Shown here in pieces: positions 54,448 to 63,083 of a stretch of DNA of 64,000 nucleotides. The position numbers and the translations under genes are program-made. Under the pieces are notes generated by a model. The model was not told the origin of the DNA. It made no database searches and was given only the letters and a program-made list of their open reading frames with translations. Positions within the stretch are counted from its first letter, which is position 1, and every line of letters begins with the position of its first letter. This DNA comes from VAZQ01 sp963840535 (GTDB lineage Bacteria > Pseudomonadota > Alphaproteobacteria > Rhizobiales > Xanthobacteraceae): the NCBI GenBank assembly GCA_963840535.1, contig CAWIZJ010000057.1, forward strand, positions 1-64,000, written 5' to 3'.

Positions 54448-56349
54448 TTGGACCTGCTGCTGAGCGAGCCGCAAACCTTGTTTGCCGCCAGTGCGGCGCG
54501 TCTGTGCGCGGGCCACGGCGGCCCCGGCCGTCTGCGCGCGTTGCGGGCGGCAGCGAGCGAGTGCGACCGTGAGGCCTGGCGCGCGGTGATCGCGGCCGAG
54601 TGGCTCGCGACGGTGGTGAGCGAACCGCACGGCGGGCAGGGGCTCGGCGCCTTCGACCTGGCGCTCGCCGTGGAACCGGCCGGGCGACAGCTGTTGATGG
54701 TGCCGCTGGTCGAAGCCGCGGCGACGGCATGGACGCTGTCGCGCGCGGCGGACGGTGCCCCGGCGCCGCCGGCGCTCGCCGACCTGCTGTGCGGTCGTCG
54801 CCTCATCGTACCGGCTACCGAAGCGCAAGCGTGGCGCAATGGGGCCTGTGCTCCTGCCGTCGTCTACGACCCCGACGCCGCCGTGCTCAGCGGAAGCATC
54901 CGGTTCGTGGCCCATGCCGGCTCGGCCGACTCGTTCCTGGTTGCGGTCGAGTCCGGATTGGAGCCGGTATTGGCGGTCATCCCCCGCAGCGCAGTTTCCG
55001 TCGCCACCGAGTTGAATGTCGACGGATCGACATCGAGCATGCTCGCGTTCGCGGATGTCGAGCTCCTGCCGACCGACGCGATCGCGACCGGCGCGCGGGC
55101 GGGCAAGCTCGCCCGGGACCTGCAGGAATTCCTCATCCTGGGCGCCGCTATCGAGCTTTCCGGGCTCGCCGCAGCCGCGCTCGAGGTCACGCTCGACTAC
55201 ATCAGACTGCGCCGCCAGTTCGGACGCCCGATCGGCAGCTTCCAGGTGCTGCAGCATCGCGCCGTCGACGGCTTCATCGATATCGAGCTCGACCGCTCGC
55301 TCGCCTATCGCGTGCTCGCCGCCTTCGACAAGGGCGAGCACCATCCGGCAATGGTGTCGGCAGCCAAGGCTCGCGCGTCGCGCTCGGCATTGCAGATCGT
55401 TCGCGCCGCGCTGCAGATGCACGGTGCCATCGGCTATACCGAGGAGCACGATATCGGACTCTACTACAAGCGTGCCGTTGCGCTTGCCGCCCGCTACGGC
55501 GGCGAGCTCGGCCATACCGGACACTTCTCGCAATTGACACAGGCGGGAGTTCGCATGACCGAGACGCCGTCGCACGAGACTGCGATCTTGTGCGCCAACG
55601 ACACGCGCGGGGTTGCCACCCTCACGCTCAATCGGCCGGACAAGGGCAACAGCTACAGTCATGCCATGCTCGTAGCGTTGCTCGACGCGTTCGGCCGGCT
55701 CGACGCCGATCCTGCGGTGCGCGTCATCGTGCTGCGCGGCGCAGGCCGGCACTTCTGTGCCGGCGCCGAGATCGGCGGAGCGCCACCCGAGGCGAGGCGA
55801 CGCGTCACCATTCCGGAGATTTGCCTCGCGCTCGATGCGGTCTCCAAGCCGACCGTCGCGCTCGTGCACGGCGCCTGCATCGGCGGCGCCGTCGCGCTGG
55901 TTTCGTGCTGCGACGTGGTGGTCGCTGCTCGCGGTGCCTTCTTCGCACTTCCGGAGGTGAGGCTCGGCTTCGCCCCCGGCCCGCTCATCCCGTTCTTCCT
56001 GCGGGCGATCGGGGCGCGAGGCCTGCGACGCTATCTCGTCTCGGGCGAACGTTTCGCGGCCGAGGAGGCACTACGCCTTGGGCTCGTCCAGCAGCTTTGT
56101 GCGGCCGATGCCGCCGATACGGCGGTGGTCGGCCTGGTCGACGAGCTGTTACTGGCGGGTCCGAATGCCGTCGCACATGCCAAGCTGCTGCTGCGCCGAC
56201 TGTCGCAAACGCCGATCTCGCACGAGCTCATCGCCGCCCTGCAGCGCGAGTTCGACGAGCGGTTTTGCTCGGCGGAAGCCGAGGAAGGTCGCACGAGCTT
56301 CCGAGAGAAGCGAAAACCGAGCTGGTATCCGCCGGCGGGTGCCCCGTAA
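54448..56349 (+). CDS. acyl-CoA dehydrogenase-like domain fused to enoyl-CoA hydratase
   Basis: 633 residues in one frame. Residues 1-365: an acyl-CoA dehydrogenase-like unit (TLDYIRLRRQFGRPIGSFQV, ALQMHGAIGYTEEHDIGLYY) of the small-partner type. Residues 370-633: crotonase fold (VATLTLNRPDKGNSYSHAM, GAGRHFCAGAEIGG, GACIGGAVALVSCCDVVVAA, FFALPEVRLGFAPG with one catalytic Glu). An internal ATG at 55555 has GGGAG six bases upstream and overlaps a TGA in another frame (ATGA). So the in-frame fusion could be an indel artefact joining two overlapping genes, or real. Start taken at TTG 54448, where similarity begins. Confidence 0.8.
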   Translation: MDLLLSEPQTLFAASAARLCAGHGGPGRLRALRAAASECDREAWRAVIAAEWLATVVSEPHGGQGLGAFDLALAVEPAGRQLLMVPLVEAAATAWTLSRAADGAPAPPALADLLCGRRLIVPATEAQAWRNGACAPAVVYDPDAAVLSGSIRFVAHAGSADSFLVAVESGLEPVLAVIPRSAVSVATELNVDGSTSSMLAFADVELLPTDAIATGARAGKLARDLQEFLILGAAIELSGLAAAALEVTLDYIRLRRQFGRPIGSFQVLQHRAVDGFIDIELDRSLAYRVLAAFDKGEHHPAMVSAAKARASRSALQIVRAALQMHGAIGYTEEHDIGLYYKRAVALAARYGGELGHTGHFSQLTQAGVRMTETPSHETAILCANDTRGVATLTLNRPDKGNSYSHAMLVALLDAFGRLDADPAVRVIVLRGAGRHFCAGAEIGGAPPEARRRVTIPEICLALDAVSKPTVALVHGACIGGAVALVSCCDVVVAARGAFFALPEVRLGFAPGPLIPFFLRAIGARGLRRYLVSGERFAAEEALRLGLVQQLCAADAADTAVVGLVDELLLAGPNAVAHAKLLLRRLSQTPISHELIAALQREFDERFCSAEAEEGRTSFREKRKPSWYPPAGAP

Positions 56350-56441
56350 GTGCCGGCTACCTGTCGCACAGCACGGTCGAGCCCGCGCCGCACCGCCGCG
56401 GAAGCGCTTTCTCCAATACGCAATGGCACTTCGCGCATCCG

Positions 56442-58525
56442 TCAGTCCGTTCGCGTGGCAACCTCGCCAAGCTCACGATGAATGGCGATCGCTTCCTCGT
56501 GCAGCGCGCGCGCCGCATCGAGATCGCCTGCGAACAGGCGGGCAGAGGCGAGGGCGCTCAGACAGCGAGCCAAGGTCTTGGTGGCCCCGCACGGTCTCAC
56601 CAGCGCGTGGGCTTGCCGCAGGAGGCGCTCACCCTCGTCGAGGGCGTCCGGCGCCAGCCGCGCCGTACCTGCTCTGAGCAACGCGCGTCCCTCGTGAAAT
56701 CCGTCGCCGAGCTCGTGGTAGAGGGTGGCGGCACGCATGGCCTCGGCGTAGTCGGCGGGATCGTCGAGCTCGCGCACATCGCCGGCCTGCCATGACAGCA
56801 GCCGTGCCGTCACGTCCGCCGGCGTCCGCCGGTCGAGCTTGCCGAGCGCAGCATCGACCCAATGACGGTGCTCCAGCATCGCGCCGAGCTCCGCCCACAG
56901 CACGTGGCTGTGGCCGACGAGATCGAGCCCGAGCGCAGTGTCCCCATCCCGCCCGAATGCCCATTCCAACGCGCCACGCACATTGTCGATGTCGTGCTCG
57001 TTCCGAGCCATCCACTGCTGCGTCGGAGTGATCTCCCATGCCGTCGTCGCCTCGGCCAGGCGGTCCCTGAAGTGCTCGGCGTGCCTCGCGGCGGATATCG
57101 GGTGCCCCACGCTGCTTCTCGCACGCATAGTAGCGGGTCGATTCGAGCAGCCGATAGCGCGCCTCTGCGCCGGAGGGGTCGGCATGCACCAGCGATTTCT
57201 CGACCAGCGACAAAAGCAGGTCGCCGATCGAATCCCGTGGTATATCCCCGTCGGCGGCGACTGCCGAGATCGAGCCGAGCGTGGCGCTGCCGAGAAAGAC
57301 CGACAATCGCGCGAGCAACAGCTTCTCCGGATCGGTCAAGAGGCCGTAGCTCCAGTCGATGAGCGCGTGCAGGGTCTGCTGTCGCGGTAGCGCCGTCCGG
57401 GTGCCGCCTGTCAGCAGCCGGAAGCGCTCGTCCAGACCGGCGGCGAGCTGCTGCACCGAGAGGACCTTGAGCCGCGGCACCGCGAGCTCGATCGCGAGCG
57501 GAATTCCATCGAGCCTCCGGCAGATCGAGCCCACCGTTGTGGCATTGTCGTCGTTGAGCTTGAATCCAATTCCCAGCGCCTCGGCGCGTTCGACGAACAG
57601 CCCGACCGCCGCGAATTCGCGCGCGCGGGCCGCGGTCAACGCGGCACTCGCCTCCGGGTGCCGGCAGTGATGGGACACGAATCACGCTTTCCCCGGGGAT
57701 CGCCAATCGCTCTCGGCTCGACGCCAGGATCGACAGGCCTCGACAGCCGCGCATCAGCGCCTCGGTCACCCGCGCGGCTTCCGCGACCACATGCTCGCAG
57801 TTGTCGATGATGAGGAGGAGTTGCTTGGCCTTGAGCGCGGACGTCAGGGTCTCGATCGCCGCTCCCGGCCCGCTCAATCCGATGCCCAGGACCTCTGCGA
57901 TGATGGAGCAGACCAGTTGGCCGTCACCGAGTGGAGCGAGCTCGGCGAGCCAGACGCCGTCGGGGTAGCGACCGAGCAGGTTGTTGCCGGCCGCGATCGC
58001 AAGACGCGTCTTGCCGACCCCGCCGGCGCCGGTCAGCGTCACCAGCCGATGCCCCTCCAGCCGCGCCGCGATCTCGGCGAGGTCGGCGTTCCGGCCGATC
58101 AGGCTGGTCAGCTGTTGTGGAAGATTGTTCCCGGCGACACGGACGCCGGCGGGCGTGGTCGCCGTTGCTGCCTCGCTTGCAGGCGGCATCATCGGAGCCT
58201 GCGTTGCGCTTGCGCGCTCCACCGGGGCCACGAAGCGATAGCCGCGCCCGGCGACGGTGACCAGGAAGCGCTCGCCGTCGCCCGCGCTCGCCAATACCTT
58301 GCGCAGCGCCGAGACGTGCACCTGGATATTGTTCTCCTCCACCACCACGCCGGGCCAGACCTCGGCCATCAGCTCATCCTTGGTGACCAGCTCGCCGTGG
58401 CGCCGCACCAGCGTCAGCAGGACATCGAAGGCGCGCTGGCCGAGCGTCACCGGCACGCCGTGCGCCAACAGCTCGCGTCGCGCGACCAGCAAACAGAACG
58501 GTCCGAACTTGAAGGCATCACTCAT
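56442..58525 (-). CDS. winged-helix / AAA-type ATPase / TPR transcription regulator (two frame breaks)
   Basis: About 694 residues after repair. ATG 58525 (or GTG 58534, overlapping the upstream stop) starts an OmpR-type winged helix: FKFGPFCLLVARRELLAHG, LGQRAFDVLLTLVRRHGELV, NNIQVHVSALRKVL. Then NTPase: TLTGAGGVGKTRLAIAAG (Walker A), LLLIIDNCEHVVAEAARV (Walker B), LSILASSRERLAIPGE. A break near 57,657, after which come LCRRLDGIPLAIELA-like sequence and QTLHALIDWSYGLL. A second break near 57,100, then helical repeats (HFRDRLAEATTAWEI, ALHEEAIAIHRELGE) to the stop at 56442. Such regulators sense an unknown signal through ATPase and repeat domains. It is coupled to the anti-sigma-like gene upstream. 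Confidence 0.85.
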
Positions 58526-58530
58526 CGCCG

Positions 58531-58963
58531 TCACCCGGGCGGCGCGCTCGCCGGCGGTTCCAGGAACTGGAACGTGAGCCGATTGCGGCCGTTGCGCCGC
58601 TCGTAGTGCATGCCGTTGGCGAAGCTGCGCATGAGATGAATCCCGAGGTCACCGATGGTGGCGTCGGCGAGTGAGCTCGCACGCGACGGTGCCGGCGCCT
58701 GCGTGGGGTCGAATTGCCGGCCATTGTCCTCGATCCTTGCCACCAATCGTGCCGTCGTTGCGCTCGACCTCGACCGCGATCTCCAGCCGTTCCGTGCCCC
58801 CGTACATGATGACGTTGGCGACCGCCTCTTCGAGGCAGAGCTGAACGGCAAACGACACGGCGGGCGACACATTCTCCCGCGCCCAGCCCTCGAGCCATCC
58901 CGCCAGCCGTTCGAGCTCGGCGAGGTCGTTACGAAGCACCAGGCGATCCTCCGTGCTCGACAT
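58531..58963 (-). CDS. RsbW-like ATP-binding anti-sigma/switch kinase (one frameshift)
   Basis: About 144 residues from ATG 58963. GHKL fold: AVQLCLEEAVANVIMYGG (N box with Glu and Asn), then after a break near 58,746 the remainder TARLVARIEDNGRQFDPTQ (D-x-G) and TIGDLGIHLMRSFANGMH (G2 loop). Removing one A restores the protein. RsbW-type proteins phosphorylate a STAS antagonist and sequester a target regulator. Its STAS partner is encoded immediately upstream (58970-59312), and its stop overlaps the GTG option of the winged-helix regulator. No sigma factor gene is visible nearby. Confidence 0.84.
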
Positions 58964-58969
58964 CGGAGC

Positions 58970-59312
58970 TTACGACGAAGCAAGCGCCGCAGCCGCCGCG
59001 CTCTCGCTTTGAAAGATCGGAATCAGGGCATTCAGTCCGGCGGTCTTGAGCACCTTGGCGACGTAGTTCTCGGGGCAGAAGATGACCAGCTTGCCGCCCT
59101 TGCCGTTGACGATCTTGGCGCCGACCAGCAAGCACGCGAATGCCGTACGAGGACAGGAAATTGACGGCCGCGAGGTCGACCATGATGGCACGCTTCTCGG
59201 TCGCGACCTTGTTGAACGGCAGCTCGACGACCACCGCGCCCGTGGTATCGAAGCGACCGCGCAGAATCACCCTGGTAATGCCGCCAGCGGCATCCTCGAC
59301 GGCCATCTCCAT
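58970..59312 (-). CDS. STAS-domain anti-sigma-factor antagonist (one frameshift)
   Basis: About 114 residues, ATG 59312. STAS features: VILRGRFDTTGAVVVELPF, IMVDLAAVNFLSSYGIRVL with the phosphorylatable Ser, and after a one-base break near 59,130 LLVGAKIVNGKGGKLVIFCP and VLKTAGLNALIPIFQSE. Dephosphorylated STAS proteins release the target from the RsbW-like kinase. It is six bases upstream of that kinase and divergent from the PP2C phosphatase gene at 59587, with the shared promoter region in 59313-59586. Confidence 0.84.
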
Positions 59313-59586
59313 GCAGCCACCTGTTCCTCGGGTACGTGCGGCGAAGCGGGAGCCGGTTCGCCGCCAAGGACATGCTCCAGGCCATCCGCCCCCTGGAAAC
59401 CCAGACTAATACCCGCATTCGCTGCGAGGCGGAATGCCGCAGCCTCCCGCCTCAGAAGAATTAAGCACAATTAATGCAAGTCCCAAGGACCCCGGAGCCG
59501 AACCGGCGGACAGTCGCACACGAAGATCGAGCGGGGAGGGCCGGTCGGTGCTACAATTTCATGCCCGGTACGAGGGGAAACGCGTA

Positions 59587-60787
59587 GTGACGGACGATCG
59601 ACCGACAGCGGAGGGCCCCCGCATCCTCGTCGTCGACGACAACGACGACAACCGCTACACGCTCACGCTCTATCTCGAGCTCGAAGGCTACACCAATGTC
59701 GAGACCGCGCACGACGGCGAGGAAGCGATCGCGCGACTGGGCACGAACGGAGTTCGACCTCGTTCTGCTCGACGTGATGATGCCGAAGGTCGACGGCTAT
59801 GGCGTCCTGAACTGGCTGAAGTCTCAGCCGCAGCTGCGCGATCTCCCCGTGATCATGATCTCCGCGCTCAACGAGGTGAACAGCGTCGTGCGCTGCGTCG
59901 AGCTCGGCGCAGTCGACTATCTGCTCAAGCCGTTCAATCCCGTGCTGCTGAAGGCGCGTCTGGGAGCCACGCTGGAAAAGAAGCGGCTGCGCGACCAGAT
60001 CAACGCGCATCTCGCCCGACTGGAGGAGGAGCTCGAGGCGGCGCGCCGCCTGCAGATGTCGATGGTGCCGCAGACCTTCCCGGCGCCGACGGCGGAATTT
60101 CCGGTCGATCTCTTCGCCAGCATGGAGCCTGCGCGCGAGGTCGGTGGCGATCTCTATGATTTCTTCGTCACCGAGGACGGGATGCTCTGCTTCCTGGTCG
60201 GTGACGTCTCCGGCAAGGGGATGCCGGCGGCGCTGTTCATGGCGCGCGCCAAGAGCCTGATCCGCATCACCACCGAGCTCATGCGCTCGGCCAAAGGGAC
60301 GGCGGCGAAACCCGCCGACATCATCGCCCGCGTCAATCGCGAGCTTTGCCAGGACAACGACGACATGATGTTCGTCACGCTGTTCTTCGCCATGCTCGCA
60401 CCGGCGACCGGCGAGCTCGAATTCTCCAATGCCGGGCATAACGCTCCCTACCAACTCAATGGGACGACGCTCGAAGCCATCGAGGGTGCCAAGGGGATCA
60501 TTCTCGGGGTCCGGCCCGATGCCGCCTATACCACCGGTCGGCTGTCGCTGCCGCCGGGCGGAGGTCTGTACCTGTTTACGGACGGCGTTACGGAGGCTGC
60601 CGATCTCGAGGGAGCGCTGTTCGCCGAACCGCGGCTCGAGGCGGTGCTGCGGGAAGCCGCCGGCAGCCCGAGCGCGGAGGTCGTGAAGTCGGTCGCCGAT
60701 GCGGTCCGCGGCTTCGTCGGCACGGCGCTTCCCTCCGACGACATCACCATGCTGGCCCTCCGCCGCGTCGATCCCTCGGCCCATTGA
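59587..60787 (+). CDS. response regulator with SpoIIE/PP2C phosphatase output (one frameshift)
   Basis: About 399 residues from GTG 59587 (GAGGGG at 59570 region). Receiver: PRILVVDDNDDNRYTLTLYL, then after a break near 59,745 FDLVLLDVMMPKVDGYGVLN, MISALNEVNSVVR, YLLKPFNPVLLKARL. Coiled coil (LEEELEAARRLQMSMVPQTF) leads to the PP2C domain: REVGGDLYDFFVTEDGM, LVGDVSGKGMPAALFM, NDDMMFVTLFFAMLAP, LPSDDITMLALRRVD, with the metal-binding Asp residues. It should dephosphorylate the STAS proteins encoded on both sides once its receiver is phosphorylated. This is an RsbU/RsbP-like role. Confidence 0.9.
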
Positions 60788-60940
60788 TCGTTCAAATATC
60801 TCCATTATTCCTGACTGTAGGAGTACATTGCGCTGACGCAGCCGCGCGCCAGCCGCGGAAACGGCCTGCTCCTTGCCTCGCGCAGGAATGAGGAGCGAAT
60901 CGGCACGGTTCGTGCGGTCGGGGCACCGGCGGGCGCGTAG

Positions 60941-60976
60941 AGCTCTCGGAGGAGATCTCGAGCTCTCGGAGGAGAT
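60941..60976 (+). repeat. tandem 20-bp repeat duplicating the ribosome-binding site
   Basis: AGCTCTCGGAGGAGAT occurs at 60941-60956 and again at 60961-60976, a 20-base period. Each copy contains GGAGGAG. The second is at proper distance from the ATG at 60978, the first is 20 bases too far. It is probably a small tandem duplication (or assembly artefact) leaving two Shine-Dalgarno sequences in front of the binding-protein gene. Confidence 0.75.
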
Positions 60977-60977
60977 G

Positions 60978-62198
60978 ATGAGTACACCGAATGTGCGACA
61001 ATTGACGGTCGGCACGGCGCTCGTGCTGGCGGCACTCCTCCTGGGGGGCTGGAGCCCGTTCGGCAACAGCCTCACGCTCGGAGCATCCTTGCAGCTCAGC
61101 GGGCACCTGGCCCAGACCGGGCGCCATTATCGCGACGGCTATCAGTTCACGGTCGACAGGATCAACGAGAAGGGCGGCGTCACCGTCGGCGGCAAGACCT
61201 ACAAGCTCAGTCTCAAGCTGCTCGACAACAAATCCGACCCGAAGCTCAACGTCAGCCAGCATGAGCGGCTGGTCACCAGGACCAAGGTCAACTTCCTGCT
61301 CGGGCCTTACGCGAGCACCGAGGTGCTGGCCGCGGCGGCGATCGCCGAGAAAAACCGGGTACCCATGGTGCAGGCAGGCGGCGCTTCGACCCGCATTTTC
61401 TCCCGCGGCTACAAGTACGTATTCGGCACGCTGCCGCCTGCAGACGACTATTTCCGCAGCACCATCGAGATGATGGATCGGCTCTCCCCCAGGCCGAAGA
61501 CCGTGGCGCTGGTCTCCGGCGACGATTTATTCGATGTGGCGGTTGCCCAGGGCACCATCGCATACCTGAAGAAGGCCGGATTGGAGATCGTGCTCCATCA
61601 GCAATATTCCGAGCGCACCGCCAACTTCTTCAACATTCTGACGCTGATCAAGGCGAGAGCACCAGACGTGATCCTGTGGAGCGGGCACGAGAACGGCGCA
61701 ATCAATTTCATCAAGGAGTCCAAGCTGCGCAAGATCGGTGCCAAGCTGCTTGCAGCCTTCACGGTGGGAGTATCGAGCAACAATTTCCGGTCGACGCTCG
61801 GCAAGGACGCCGACTACACCTTCGGCATGACGCCCTGGCGTCCGAACGAGCGCCTGAAGGATCGGTGGTTCGACGATGCCGACCGTTTCGTCAGCGCGTT
61901 CGAGAAGAAATTCGGTTATTCGCCGGGCTATCATGCCGCTGCCGCTGCGGCCGCCGTGGAGGCGTTGGCGATGGCCGTGGAAGCCGCCGGTACGATCGAG
62001 CCGGCGCAGGTACGCGATGCGCTTGCCAAGGTGGATTTCGACAGCCTGTACGGCCGCATCCGTTTCGGTGAGAACGGACAGATCGTGCTGCCGCAAACCG
62101 TGCTGCAGATCCAGGATGGCAAGACGATCGAGGTGTTCACGGATCAAATGGTCAATGAACCCATCTACCCGGTTCCGTCCTGGGAGCAACGTTCATAA
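60978..62198 (+). CDS. branched-chain-amino-acid-type (LivJ-like) substrate-binding protein
   Basis: 406 residues from ATG 60978 after GGAGGAG. Signal sequence LTVGTALVLAALLLGGWSP, then type I binding-protein fold: LTLGASLQLSGHLAQTGRHY, INEKGGVTVGGKTYKLSLKL, LLDNKSDPKLNVSQHERLV, LLGPYASTEVLAAAAIAEKN, VALVSGDDLFDVAVAQGTI and YGRIRFGENGQIVLPQTVLQ. No ABC permease or ATPase follows. Instead the downstream genes encode an RsbW-like kinase, a STAS protein and an NCS2 permease. It may thus be a ligand sensor for the switch or share distant transporter parts. Confidence 0.92.
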   Translation: MSTPNVRQLTVGTALVLAALLLGGWSPFGNSLTLGASLQLSGHLAQTGRHYRDGYQFTVDRINEKGGVTVGGKTYKLSLKLLDNKSDPKLNVSQHERLVTRTKVNFLLGPYASTEVLAAAAIAEKNRVPMVQAGGASTRIFSRGYKYVFGTLPPADDYFRSTIEMMDRLSPRPKTVALVSGDDLFDVAVAQGTIAYLKKAGLEIVLHQQYSERTANFFNILTLIKARAPDVILWSGHENGAINFIKESKLRKIGAKLLAAFTVGVSSNNFRSTLGKDADYTFGMTPWRPNERLKDRWFDDADRFVSAFEKKFGYSPGYHAAAAAAAVEALAMAVEAAGTIEPAQVRDALAKVDFDSLYGRIRFGENGQIVLPQTVLQIQDGKTIEVFTDQMVNEPIYPVPSWEQRS

Positions 62199-62266
62199 GT
62201 GCCGTCATCGATTCCATCTCGCCCAATGCGCTTAGATCGAATTCGATGCAGGCGCAGGAATGAGAA

Positions 62267-62722
62267 ATGGCCTCCGGATCTCCATCGCAGGCGCATTCAC
62301 CGGCAGCGATCGAAATCCGCATCGCCAACAGCATGGACGAGATCGCGCGGGTGGCCGATCTGGTCGACAGCTTCGGTGCTGACAATCGGCTCTCCAACGA
62401 GGTCGTGGTTGCCCTCAACGTATCGCTTGACGAGATACTCAATAACATCATCTCCTACGCCTATGCGGATGCCGACCGCCACGACATCCTGGTGCGGCTG
62501 GAGATGCGATCCGAAATGGTCGATGTCGTCGTCGAGGACGACGGCAAGCCGTTCGATCCGCTCCTCGCCCCGGCGCCCGATCTGACCGCAAAGGACCGCC
62601 TGGGCGGCGTTGGGTTGCACTTCGTGCGCAACCTGATGGACGAGGTGGAATATGCGCGCTGCGACGGCATCAATCGGCTGCGCATGATGAAGAGAGTGAA
62701 TTCGAGACAACCGGACGAGTGA
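62267..62722 (+). CDS. RsbW-like ATP-binding anti-sigma/switch kinase
   Basis: 151 residues, intact. GHKL motifs: VVVALNVSLDEILNNIISYA (N box), VVVEDDGKPFDPLLAPAP (D-x-G), RLGGVGLHFVRNLMDEVEY (G2). Second RsbW-like protein of the block, paired with the STAS gene 16 bases downstream, as the first pair is at 58531-59312. The two pairs flank the PP2C phosphatase and binding protein. Confidence 0.9.
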   Translation: MASGSPSQAHSPAAIEIRIANSMDEIARVADLVDSFGADNRLSNEVVVALNVSLDEILNNIISYAYADADRHDILVRLEMRSEMVDVVVEDDGKPFDPLLAPAPDLTAKDRLGGVGLHFVRNLMDEVEYARCDGINRLRMMKRVNSRQPDE

Positions 62723-62738
62723 CAATGGGGAGCCGAGC

Positions 62739-63077
62739 ATGAAACTGGTCGAAGAGGTGAGCGAGGACGTCACCATTGTCGAAGCCTATGGCCGGCTCGA
62801 CAGCACGACTGCCAAGGAATTCGGCGAGCGTCTGATATCGCTGGTCCAGGCCGGTCGCAGCTCGATCGTGGTCGACTTGAAGAACATCGTGTACATCAGC
62901 AGCGCCGGATTTCGGGCTCTTCTCATCGCCAACAGGGCGACGGCGGAAAAACATGGCAAGCTCGCGCTTTGCGGCGTGATCGGAGAGGTCAAGCGCCTTT
63001 TCGACATCGGGGCCTTCACCAACGAGTTCCTGATCTGCCCGACTCAAGCCGACGGGATCGGCAAGCTGCGGCAGTGA
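62739..63077 (+). CDS. STAS-domain anti-sigma-factor antagonist
   Basis: 112 residues, ATG 62739. STAS fold with VTIVEAYGRLDSTTAKEFG, SIVVDLKNIVYISSAGFRAL (Ser of the phosphorylation site after the acidic strand) and GKLALCGVIGEVKRLFDIG. It is the likely substrate of the RsbW-like kinase just upstream and of the PP2C phosphatase at 59587. Six bases separate its stop from the permease start, so it may also act on that transporter, since STAS domains are regulators of several anion and nucleobase carriers. Confidence 0.92.
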   Translation: MKLVEEVSEDVTIVEAYGRLDSTTAKEFGERLISLVQAGRSSIVVDLKNIVYISSAGFRALLIANRATAEKHGKLALCGVIGEVKRLFDIGAFTNEFLICPTQADGIGKLRQ

Positions 63078-63083
63078 CGGGCG

